Shown one piece after another: positions 1-6,162 of a stretch of DNA of 6,818 nucleotides; the first letter of the stretch is position 1; each line of letters starts with the position of its first letter. Below the pieces are notes generated by a model that had not been told where the DNA came from, ran no database searches, and was given only the letters and a program-made list of their open reading frames with translations. This DNA comes from Bacteroidales bacterium (GTDB taxonomy: Bacteria > Bacteroidota > Bacteroidia > Bacteroidales > UBA7960), in contig PUPG01000086.1 of assembly GCA_003553005.1 (NCBI GenBank), positions 1 through 6,818 on the forward strand, in the 5' to 3' direction. The position numbers and the translations under genes were made by a program.

Positions 1-405
1 CAAATCAAAGGAGGTGCTGCAAATCCATCTCCCCCGGTAGGACCCGCGTTGGGTGCCAAAGGGGTGAATATCATGGAGTTTTGCAAGCAGTTCAATGCCC
101 GTACGCAGGACAAGGCAGGTAAGGTGATACCCGTGATCATTACGGTGTTTAAGGACAAGTCCTTCAACTTTATCATCAAGACCCCGCCTGTTGCCGTACA
201 GTTGCGCGAAGCAGCCAAAATAAAGTCGGGTTCAGCAGAGCCCAACAGGGCGAAGGTAGCAACGATTACCTGGGATAAGGTAAAGACGATCGCTGAGGAA
301 AAGATGCCAGACCTGAACTGCTTTACGGTGGAGTCTGCCATGAACATGGTAGCCGGTACCGCCCGCAGTATGGGTATACGTATCAAAGGGGAACGCCCGG
401 CTTAA
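1..405 (+). CDS. rplK: 50S ribosomal protein L11, 5'-truncated by window edge
   Basis: L11 binds the GTPase-associated centre of 23S rRNA at the base of the L10-L12 stalk and takes part in factor binding and in the stringent response. Reading frame 1 is open from the first base to TAA at 403-405 and gives 134 residues. The visible part starts [18 protein letters not shown], the proline-rich N-terminal domain that contacts elongation factors and thiopeptide antibiotics, followed by [15 protein letters not shown]. The C-terminal rRNA-binding domain includes [14 protein letters not shown] and the GTARSMGI signature near the end. Aligned from memory with E. coli L11, the first residue matches Q12, so about 11-12 residues with the true start lie upstream of the window. 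A short basic tail (RIKGERPA) follows GTARSMG. The next gene, rplA, starts 55 bp downstream. Identification is essentially certain. Confidence 0.97.
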   Translation, partial: QIKGGAANPSPPVGPALGAKGVNIMEFCKQFNARTQDKAGKVIPVIITVFKDKSFNFIIKTPPVAVQLREAAKIKSGSAEPNRAKVATITWDKVKTIAEEKMPDLNCFTVESAMNMVAGTARSMGIRIKGERPA

Positions 406-422
406 TGCTTGCTGTTGAAAGC

Positions 423-458
423 ATGGGCTATGTTTTAATCAAGCTTAACGCAATCTAA
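423..458 (+). other. Possible 11-codon leader ORF ending 2 nt before rplA
   Basis: The rplK-rplA gap contains ATG at 423 followed by ten more sense codons and TAA at 456-458, encoding [11 protein letters not shown]. The stop is separated from the rplA ATG (461) by only two bases, a geometry that could allow a terminating ribosome to restart on rplA. There is no ribosome binding site, and ORFs of this length arise easily by chance in a 55-bp gap. It is listed because similar small ORFs abut two other genes in the window. Function is unproven. Confidence 0.2.
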
Positions 459-460
459 AA

Positions 461-1156
461 ATGGCTAAATTAACGAAGAAACAAAAAGACGCTTTAGCGA
501 AGTACGATAAAGACAAGGTTTATCCCTTATCCGAAGCAGCCGAAATCGTGAAAAAGATCAACTATGCCGGTTTCGATGCCTCTGTAGACATGGATATCCG
601 TCTCGGCGTTGACCCGCGGAAAGCCAACCAGATGGTGCGTGGCGTGGTTACGCTGCCACACGGATCCGGGAAAACCGTACGTGTCCTCGTACTCTGCACT
701 CCTGAAAAGGAAGATGAAGCAAAGGAAGCCGGAGCTGATTACGTTGGCCTGGACCAGTATGTGGAGAAGATTAAAGGAGGTTGGACAGATTTTGATGTGG
801 TCATCACCACCCCAAATGTCATGCCCAAAGTAGGTGCCCTGGGACGGATCCTCGGGCCACGTGGCCTGATGCCCAACCCCAAGGCCGGAACCGTTACCAT
901 GGATGTGGCGAAAGCCGTATCCGAGGTGAAAGCCGGTAAAATCGACTTCAAAGTGGACAAATATGGCATTGTACACGTCGGTATCGGGAAAGTGAACTTC
1001 GATAAGGACAAAATTCTAGACAATGCCAAAGAGCTCCTCCAGACCATTATGCGGTTAAAGCCTGCCGCTGCCAAAGGTACCTATGTGCGCAGCATTTACA
1101 TGTCAAGCACCATGAGTCCGGGCATCCAGGTTGATACCAAATCAGTAACATTATAA
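461..1156 (+). CDS. rplA: 50S ribosomal protein L1
   Basis: L1 binds 23S rRNA helices 76-78 and forms the mobile L1 stalk that handles deacylated tRNA leaving the E site. In other bacteria it also represses its own operon by binding an mRNA copy of its rRNA site. The 231 residues match the usual family length. Domain I halves flank a central domain II. Visible signatures are [17 protein letters not shown] with [13 protein letters not shown] (about residues 40-70) and [16 protein letters not shown] (about 131-146), the classic L1 motif, then [21 protein letters not shown] and the C-terminal [11 protein letters not shown]. The ATG at 461 gives the expected [10 protein letters not shown]-terminus. 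It is preceded by CAATCTAAAA with no Shine-Dalgarno. An internal AAAGGAGGTT at 773-782 encodes Lys-Gly-Gly and is not a start. rplJ follows after 35 bp. Confidence 0.98.
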   Translation: MAKLTKKQKDALAKYDKDKVYPLSEAAEIVKKINYAGFDASVDMDIRLGVDPRKANQMVRGVVTLPHGSGKTVRVLVLCTPEKEDEAKEAGADYVGLDQYVEKIKGGWTDFDVVITTPNVMPKVGALGRILGPRGLMPNPKAGTVTMDVAKAVSEVKAGKIDFKVDKYGIVHVGIGKVNFDKDKILDNAKELLQTIMRLKPAAAKGTYVRSIYMSSTMSPGIQVDTKSVTL

Positions 1157-1159
1157 ACA

Positions 1160-1176
1160 AAAGGTGCTTCGCCTTT
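1160..1176 (+). promoter_or_regulatory. Small hairpin in the rplA-rplJ gap
   Basis: AAAGGTG (1160-1166) pairs with CGCCTTT (1170-1176) around a CTT loop. This gives a 7-bp stem with one G·U wobble. A TTTATTTT stretch (1184-1191) lies seven bases further on, directly before the rplJ ATG. The stem is short and the T-rich run is interrupted and spaced, so this is at best a weak attenuator or a structure modulating rplJ initiation. It does not resemble the much longer kink-turn leader that L10 binds in other bacteria. Confidence 0.25.
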
Positions 1177-1180
1177 AAAG

Positions 1181-1195
1181 ATGTTTATTTTATGA
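1181..1195 (+). other. Four-codon ORF whose stop overlaps the rplJ start (ATGA)
   Basis: ATG at 1181 opens MFIL and terminates at TGA 1193-1195, which overlaps the rplJ ATG at 1192 as ATGA. This is the standard overlap geometry for stop-start translational coupling, but the ORF is so short that chance is the leading explanation. No ribosome binding site precedes it. Confidence 0.12.
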
Positions 1196-1725
1196 AAAGC
1201 AGAGAAGAAAAATATCAGATTCTTGAGTCGCTTACCGAGAAACTCAAAAACAGCGATGTCATTTATCTGACAGATACTTCCGACCTGAACGTGGAAACCA
1301 TCAACAACCTGAGAAGGCTTTGTTTCCGGAGAAACGTCCAGATGGAAGTGGTGAAAAACACCTTGCTGAAGAAAGCCATGGAGAAGAGTGAGAAAGACCT
1401 GGAGCCTCTGTATGAGACCCTGGCCGGCCCCACTTCCCTGATGCTTTCTGACACGGGCAACGTCCCTGCCAAACTGATCAAGGAATTCCAGAAAGCACGC
1501 AAGCTTGAAAAGCCAGTCGTAAAAGGCGCTTATGTAGGAGAGTCATTCTACATTGGTGCGGACCAGCTGGACGTACTTGCCACAATTAAGTCGAAGGAAG
1601 AACTGATCGGCGATGTGATTGGACTGTTGCAGTCACCAGCCACAAACGTGCTGTCTGCCCTGCAATCTGGCGGCAACACCTTGTCAGGACTGGTCAAGAC
1701 GCTTTCCGAGAAAGAAGAAAGCTAA
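1192..1725 (+). CDS. rplJ: 50S ribosomal protein L10 (P0 family stalk base)
   Basis: L10 anchors the stalk: its N-terminal globular domain binds 23S rRNA next to L11, and its C-terminal helix carries several L12 dimers. The 177-residue product starts MKSREEKYQILESL. It contains the family segments VEVVKNTLLKKA-like (here MEVVKNTLLKKAMEK, about residues 50-64) and LAGPTSLM (about 77-84), followed by KLIKEFQKARK and VKGAYVGE. The tail after about residue 148 (SPATNVLSALQSGGNTLSGL, then VKTLSEKEES) is the L12-binding helix. It is longer than I recall for the E. coli protein (165 residues in total). The ATG at 1192 is preceded by GTTTATTTT with no Shine-Dalgarno, and no better start lies nearby. 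In many bacteria L10 bound to L12 represses its own mRNA. No corresponding leader fits in the 35-bp gap upstream. Confidence 0.97.
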   Translation: MKSREEKYQILESLTEKLKNSDVIYLTDTSDLNVETINNLRRLCFRRNVQMEVVKNTLLKKAMEKSEKDLEPLYETLAGPTSLMLSDTGNVPAKLIKEFQKARKLEKPVVKGAYVGESFYIGADQLDVLATIKSKEELIGDVIGLLQSPATNVLSALQSGGNTLSGLVKTLSEKEES

Positions 1726-1782
1726 ATCCATTCGTTCATCATCAATTTTTGAAAAGTAAAACCCAATTAAAACAATAAGAAA

Positions 1783-2163
1783 ATGGCAGATTTGAAAGAT
1801 TTTGCAGAAAAGTTGGTTAACCTGACCGTGAAAGAGGTCAACGAGTTGGCAGAAATTTTAAAAGAAGAATACGGCATTGAGCCCGCAGCTGCTGCTCCTG
1901 TTGCTGTTGCAGCCGGTGGTGGAGAAGCTGGTGGTGAAGCCGCAGAGGAACAGACTGAATTTGATGTGATCCTCAAGGCACCCGGTTCTTCCAAACTGGC
2001 AGTGGTGAAACTGGTGAAAGAATTGACCAGCCTCGGCCTGAAAGAGTCTAAAGAGTTGGTAGATGGCGCACCAAAGGCCATCAAGGAAGGCGTTACAAAA
2101 GACGAAGCAGAGTCGCTGAAAAAACAGCTCGACGAAGCCGGAGCAGAGGTGGAGATAAAGTAA
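1783..2163 (+). CDS. rplL: 50S ribosomal protein L7/L12 (stalk)
   Basis: L12 is the multicopy stalk protein that recruits translation GTPases (EF-Tu, EF-G, IF2, RF3) to the ribosome. The 126-residue product shows all three parts: an N-terminal dimerisation and L10-binding domain (residues 1-32), an Ala/Gly/Pro/Glu flexible hinge (about 33-56, [20 protein letters not shown]), and a globular C-terminal domain (57-126) starting [11 protein letters not shown]. Residues K76 and K90, aligned with the E. coli factor-contact lysines K70 and K84, are present. So is the helix [20 protein letters not shown]. The protein ends in GAEVEIK. The start ATG at 1783 follows the A-rich AACAATAAGAAA, again with no Shine-Dalgarno. 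The gap after the stop is the largest in the window and contains a long hairpin, as expected where expression of L12 must exceed that of the polymerase genes. Confidence 0.98.
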   Translation: MADLKDFAEKLVNLTVKEVNELAEILKEEYGIEPAAAAPVAVAAGGGEAGGEAAEEQTEFDVILKAPGSSKLAVVKLVKELTSLGLKESKELVDGAPKAIKEGVTKDEAESLKKQLDEAGAEVEIK

Positions 2164-2181
2164 GCTTGCATTTACTACCCC

Positions 2182-2236
2182 ATAAAGATTAGACTTCTGC
2201 CGAATGCCTCATTCGCTGTAGAAGTCTGATCTTTAT
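2182..2236 (+). promoter_or_regulatory. Long bulged RNA hairpin in the rplL-rpoB gap
   Basis: The arm ATAAAGATTAGACTTCTGC (2182-2200) pairs along its whole 19 nt with GTAGAAGTCTGATCTTTAT (2218-2236), using two G·U wobbles (2190/2228 and 2199/2219). Inside it CGAATG (2201-2206) pairs with CATTCG (2210-2215) around a CCT loop, leaving a two-base bulge CT (2216-2217). The total is 25 bp. Both wobbles would be A·C mismatches in an RNA made from the other strand, so the structure is complete only in the operon mRNA. It starts 18 nt after the rplL stop. The same gap in E. coli holds a partial terminator and an RNase III processing site. A stem this long would suit RNase III, or it could attenuate transcription. 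No U-run follows directly, so it is not a canonical intrinsic terminator. Confidence 0.75.
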
Positions 2237-2250
2237 TACACGATATCCTG

Positions 2251-2263
2251 TTCTTCTTTTTTT
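2251..2263 (+). other. Pyrimidine/T tract upstream of rpoB
   Basis: Thirteen consecutive pyrimidines (TTCTTCTTTTTTT) end in seven T residues at 2257-2263, about 14 nt after the foot of the long hairpin. A terminator would need the T-run directly at the stem, so this is not a standard one. It might act as a pause or release tract, or as a single-stranded region upstream of the rpoB start. The tract ends in the in-frame TAG (2263-2265) that limits how far upstream rpoB could begin. Confidence 0.35.
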
Positions 2264-2292
2264 AGCTTTTAGTCACTTCAAACCTTCATACC

Positions 2293-5200
2293 TTGGTAGC
2301 AAAACAAAAACACGCAGAAAGGGTCAACTTCGGAACAGTTACTGCCCATTTTGATTATCCCGATTTTCTCGAAATCCAGGTAAAGTCCTTCCAGGACTTT
2401 TTCCAATTAGAGACCACGCCTGAAAACCGGAAAAACGAAGGGCTTTTTAAAGTGTTCAGCGAAAACTTTCCGATTTCCGACGCAAGAAACAATTTTGTCC
2501 TGGAGTTCCTTGATTATTTTATTGACCCGCCCAAATATTCCATCCAGGAATGTATTGAAAGAGGACTGACTTACAGTGTCCCCTTAAAAGCTAAATTGAA
2601 GCTTTATTGCACGGATCCCGAACACGAGGATTTTGAAACCATCATCCAGGATGTTTACCTGGGCACCATTCCCTACATGACACCCCGTGGTACTTTCCTG
2701 ATCAATGGTGCTGAGCGGGTGGTGGTATCCCAGCTGCACCGGTCGCCGGGCGTCTTCTTCGGCACCAGTGTTCACGCCAATGGGACCCAGTTATACAGCG
2801 CCAGGATCATCCCGTTCAAAGGATCCTGGATTGAGTTCGCGACCGATATCAACAGCGTGATGTACGCCTATATCGATCGCAAAAAGAAGTTGCCTGTTAC
2901 TACCCTGTTGCGGGCAATCGGCTTCGAAACGGATAAGGAAATCCTGGAAATTTTTGACCTCGCCGATGAGGTGAAGGTGACCAAGACCGGACTGAAAAAG
3001 TATGTCGGGCGTAAGCTGGCAGCACGGGTGCTTAGGTCATGGGTGGAAGATTTTGTCGATGAAGATACCGGTGAAGTCGTATCCATCGAACGTACCGAGG
3101 TGATCATTGACCGCGAAACGGTCCTTGAAAATGAGCACATCGAACAGATCCTCGATGCTGGAGTCAAAACCATCATCTTGCACAAGGAAGGGCTGAACGT
3201 CAATGACTACATTCTGGTATACAATACCTTACAAAAGGATACCACCAACTCTGAGAAAGAAGCGGTAGAGTTTATCTACCGCCTGTTGCGCAACGCCGAT
3301 CCACCTGATGATGAGACGGCACGCAGCATGATCGAAAAGCTCTTCTTCTCGGATAAGCGCTATGACCTTGGTGATGTTGGTCGCTACCGCATCAACAGAA
3401 AGCTCAACCTGGACACCCCCATGGATGTCAAGGTGCTGACCAAGGAAGACATTATCTGCATCGTGAAGTACCTGATCGAGCTGGTGAATGCCAAAGCCGA
3501 TGTGGATGACATTGACCACCTGAGTAACCGCCGCGTGCGTACGGTGGGTGAACAGCTCTATGCGCAGTTCGGTGTGGGTTTGGCCCGCATGGCGCGTACC
3601 ATTCGTGAACGCATGAATGTGCGCGACAATGAAGTGTTTGCGCCAACTGACCTGATCAATGCGAAAACGCTGTCGTCGGTGATCAACTCCTTCTTTGGGA
3701 CCAACCAGCTGTCGCAGTTTATGGATCAGACCAACCCACTTGCAGAGATTACGCACAAGCGGCGGATGTCGGCGCTCGGACCGGGAGGTCTTTCCCGTGA
3801 GCGCGCTGGTTTTGAGGTTCGCGACGTGCACTTTACGCACTATGGAAGACTCTGTACCATTGAAACACCGGAAGGCCCGAACATCGGACTGATTTCCTCC
3901 CTTTGTGTATTTGCTAAGGTGAACGAACTCGGGTTTATTGAAACCCCGTATTTTAAAGTCGAAAATGGAAAGGTGAAACACGACGATGGCCCGGTTTATC
4001 TCTCTGCAGAAGAAGAGGAAACCGAGATCATTTCCCAGTCTAACGTGCCCTTGAACAAGGATGGCACCTTCTCGGAAGAGCGCATCAAGGTGCGTTACCA
4101 GGCTGACTATCCAATCGTGGAGCCTGAACAAATCAACCTGATGGACGTCGGACCTAACCAGATCGCCTCCATTGCGGCTTCCCTGATCCCCTTCCTTGAG
4201 CACGACGATGCCAACAGGGCGTTGATGGGAAGTAACATGATGCGTCAGGCCGTTCCCCTGATCAAGCCGGAAGCGCCCATCGTAGGCACTGGTCTTGAAA
4301 AACGGGTAGCCAACGACTCCAGGGTGTTGCTGCATGCTGAGGGCGACGGCACCGTGGAATATGTGGATGCCGATTCCATCGTGATTCGCTATGCACGATC
4401 CGAAGAAGAACGACTGGTGAGCTTTGAGGACGATGTCAAGACCTATGAGCTGACCAAGTTTGCCAAGACAAACCAGAACACCTGCCTGAGCCTTAAACCC
4501 ATTGTTACCAAGGGGCAACAGGTAAAAAAGGGACAGTTGCTTTCCGAAGGATATGCTACGCAGAATGGGGAGCTTGCCCTCGGCAGGAACCTGAAGGTGG
4601 CTTTCATGCCCTGGAAAGGGTATAACTTTGAGGATGCCATCGTGGTATCTGAAAAGATCGTCCATGATGACATGTTCACTTCCATCCACATCGAAGAATT
4701 CTCGCTGGATGTCCGCGACACCAAACGCGGTGCGGAAGAACTCACCGCCGACATTCCCAACGTCAGTGCCGATGCCATCAAGGACCTTGATGAGAATGGG
4801 TTGATCCGCATTGGGGCTGAAGTCAATGAAGGCGATATCCTTATCGGTAAGATCACCCCGAAGGGTGAAACCGACCCGACGCCCGAAGAAAAACTGCTGC
4901 GTGCCATCTTTGGCGACAAGGCCGGGGATGTGAAAGATGCCTCGCTGAAGGCACCCCCTGCCACAAAAGGCGTCATCGTGGACAAGAAGCTGTTCTCCCG
5001 GGTGATCAAGGATCGCAAAGCCAAAACGAAAGAGAAGGCATTTATTGAAAAGCTTGATGAAGAGTTCAACCAGAAAGCAGCGGAGCTGAGATCCAAGCTG
5101 GTCGACAAGCTGATTGTGCTGGTGTCCGGGAAAACGTCACAGGGTGTAACAAACAGCCTGAAAGAGTCTGTGGTGCCCAAGGGAACCAAGTTTACGCAAA

Positions 5201-6105
5201 AGATTTTGCACAGCCTGGATTACAACACCATCAATCCCAACAACTGGACTACGGACAAGAAGAAAAACCAGCTGATCAAGGATTTGTTGCATAACTATTC
5301 CATTGAGTATAAGGATCTTCTGGGTAACCACAACCGCCGCAAATTCACTGCCAGCGTGGGAGATGAACTGCCTACGGGCATCGTTCAGCTTGCCAAGGTC
5401 TACATGGCCAAAAAGCGCAAGTTGAAGGTGGGTGATAAGATGGCAGGGCGTCACGGTAACAAAGGTATCGTAGCCCGAATCGTACGCCAGGAAGACATGC
5501 CATTCCTTTCTGATGGTACACCGGTCGATATTGTACTGAACCCATTGGGCGTACCATCCAGAATGAACCTCGGCCAGATTTACGAGACCGTGCTGGGTTG
5601 GGCTGGAGAGAAGCTTGGAATGACATTTGCCACCCCGATCTTCGATGGTGCACAAATCGATCAGATCAATGAATACCTGAATGAGGCCGGACTTCCGGAG
5701 AACGGAAAGGTACACCTGTATGACGGAGGCACTGGTGAACGTTTTGACCAGCCGGCCACGGTGGGTGTGATCTACATGCTTAAACTCGGTCATATGGTTG
5801 ATGACAAGATGCACGCACGGTCCATCGGACCTTATTCACTGATTACACAGCAACCACTTGGTGGTAAGGCACAGTTTGGTGGTCAGCGTTTTGGTGAGAT
5901 GGAAGTGTGGGCACTGGAAGCCTTTGGTGCCGCCAATGTCCTGCAGGAGATTCTGACAGTGAAATCCGATGATGTCATTGGACGGGCCAAAACTTATGAA
6001 TCCCTGGTGAAAGGTGATAACTTGCCTATCCCCGGCGTTCCTGAGTCCTTCAACGTGCTCGTACACGAGCTCAGGGGACTGGGCCTCAATATTACTTTCG
6101 ACTGA
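2293..6105 (+). CDS. rpoB: DNA-directed RNA polymerase subunit beta
   Basis: The β subunit forms one pincer and half of the active site of RNA polymerase. The 1270-residue frame is intact and covers the family end to end: protrusion and lobe with [12 protein letters not shown] (about 146-156), fork and rifampicin pocket (about 470-535), GYNFEDA with E780-D781 near the catalytic centre, flap with [17 protein letters not shown] (about 863-879), [12 protein letters not shown] with active-site lysines K1049 and K1057 (E. coli K1065 and K1073), and the C-terminal clamp segment [21 protein letters not shown] charged variable stretch at about 905-1030 separates the flap from the [12 protein letters not shown] motif. 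The start must be TTG at 2293: an in-frame stop sits at 2263-2265, no ATG or GTG lies between, and the next internal Met is at about residue 112, inside conserved sequence. There is no Shine-Dalgarno. The stop is TGA, and rpoC follows after 57 bp. Confidence 0.99.
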   Translation: MVAKQKHAERVNFGTVTAHFDYPDFLEIQVKSFQDFFQLETTPENRKNEGLFKVFSENFPISDARNNFVLEFLDYFIDPPKYSIQECIERGLTYSVPLKAKLKLYCTDPEHEDFETIIQDVYLGTIPYMTPRGTFLINGAERVVVSQLHRSPGVFFGTSVHANGTQLYSARIIPFKGSWIEFATDINSVMYAYIDRKKKLPVTTLLRAIGFETDKEILEIFDLADEVKVTKTGLKKYVGRKLAARVLRSWVEDFVDEDTGEVVSIERTEVIIDRETVLENEHIEQILDAGVKTIILHKEGLNVNDYILVYNTLQKDTTNSEKEAVEFIYRLLRNADPPDDETARSMIEKLFFSDKRYDLGDVGRYRINRKLNLDTPMDVKVLTKEDIICIVKYLIELVNAKADVDDIDHLSNRRVRTVGEQLYAQFGVGLARMARTIRERMNVRDNEVFAPTDLINAKTLSSVINSFFGTNQLSQFMDQTNPLAEITHKRRMSALGPGGLSRERAGFEVRDVHFTHYGRLCTIETPEGPNIGLISSLCVFAKVNELGFIETPYFKVENGKVKHDDGPVYLSAEEEETEIISQSNVPLNKDGTFSEERIKVRYQADYPIVEPEQINLMDVGPNQIASIAASLIPFLEHDDANRALMGSNMMRQAVPLIKPEAPIVGTGLEKRVANDSRVLLHAEGDGTVEYVDADSIVIRYARSEEERLVSFEDDVKTYELTKFAKTNQNTCLSLKPIVTKGQQVKKGQLLSEGYATQNGELALGRNLKVAFMPWKGYNFEDAIVVSEKIVHDDMFTSIHIEEFSLDVRDTKRGAEELTADIPNVSADAIKDLDENGLIRIGAEVNEGDILIGKITPKGETDPTPEEKLLRAIFGDKAGDVKDASLKAPPATKGVIVDKKLFSRVIKDRKAKTKEKAFIEKLDEEFNQKAAELRSKLVDKLIVLVSGKTSQGVTNSLKESVVPKGTKFTQKILHSLDYNTINPNNWTTDKKKNQLIKDLLHNYSIEYKDLLGNHNRRKFTASVGDELPTGIVQLAKVYMAKKRKLKVGDKMAGRHGNKGIVARIVRQEDMPFLSDGTPVDIVLNPLGVPSRMNLGQIYETVLGWAGEKLGMTFATPIFDGAQIDQINEYLNEAGLPENGKVHLYDGGTGERFDQPATVGVIYMLKLGHMVDDKMHARSIGPYSLITQQPLGGKAQFGGQRFGEMEVWALEAFGAANVLQEILTVKSDDVIGRAKTYESLVKGDNLPIPGVPESFNVLVHELRGLGLNITFD
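3706..3777 (+). other. Rifampicin-binding cluster I of rpoB, wild-type residues
   Basis: This segment encodes residues 472-495, matching E. coli RpoB 510-533 (offset 38). The positions where resistance changes usually occur keep the susceptible residue: Q475 (E. coli Q513), D478 (D516), H488 (H526), R491 (R529), S493 (S531) and L495 (L533). Differences from E. coli here are conservative, such as N518T, S522A and I530M. The nearby GPNIGLI segment and Q147 (E. coli Q148, the N-terminal cluster) are also conserved. By sequence the enzyme should bind rifampicin normally. Uptake and efflux cannot be judged from this window. Confidence 0.85.
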
Positions 6106-6132
6106 TGACCACATCATCCGTCGTTAAATCAA

Positions 6133-6156
6133 ATGAACTACGTTCTTAACAAATAA
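6133..6156 (+). other. Possible 7-codon ORF ending 6 nt before rpoC
   Basis: The rpoB-rpoC gap contains ATG at 6133 followed by six sense codons and TAA at 6154-6156, encoding MNYVLNK, in the same frame as rpoC, whose ATG is at 6163. It begins with the same M-x-Y-V-L pattern as the small ORF before rplA. The bases around it can also fold: GAAC (6135-6138) with GTTC (6142-6145), and GTTAA (6123-6127) with TTAAC (6146-6150), separated by a 7-nt bulge. Either reading may be chance in a short A/T-rich gap. Confidence 0.18.
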
Positions 6157-6162
6157 CAATAT

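Noticed and set aside
49..51. TTG at 49 as the start of rplK
   Set aside because: The frame is open and clearly homologous to L11 upstream of it to the window edge ([16 protein letters not shown]). This codon is an internal leucine.
405..424. ATGCTT/AAGCAT inverted repeat after the rplK stop, as a possible terminator or L1 binding site
   Set aside because: It has only six base pairs with an 8-nt loop, no T-run, and no recognisable L1-site features.
1744..1751. AATTTTTG as a possible Bacteroidota -7 promoter element before rplL
   Set aside because: It differs from TAnnTTTG at the first base, and I see no TTG-type -33 element at the right spacing. A/T-rich gaps give such matches by chance.
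1767..2171. Minus-strand frame of 134 codons opposite rplL
   Set aside because: It is low in complexity (Ser/Ala/Pro-rich) because it mirrors the Ala/Gly/Lys/Glu-rich L12 codons. Nothing supports it as a gene.
2264..2270. TAGCTTTT-like match to a -7 promoter element before rpoB
   Set aside because: It starts at 2263, lacks the final G, has no -33 TTTG upstream, and overlaps the pyrimidine tract. Too weak to call a promoter.
2586..2606. AAAGCT/AGCTTT inverted repeat within rpoB
   Set aside because: It is a six-base stem in conserved coding sequence (KAKLKLYC) and is explained by codon choice.
3229..4689. Long open frame (486 codons) on the minus strand inside rpoB
   Set aside because: It lies wholly opposite conserved rpoB sequence, is rich in His, Leu and Val as expected of a mirrored frame, and matches no family I recognise. 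It reflects the codon usage of rpoB.
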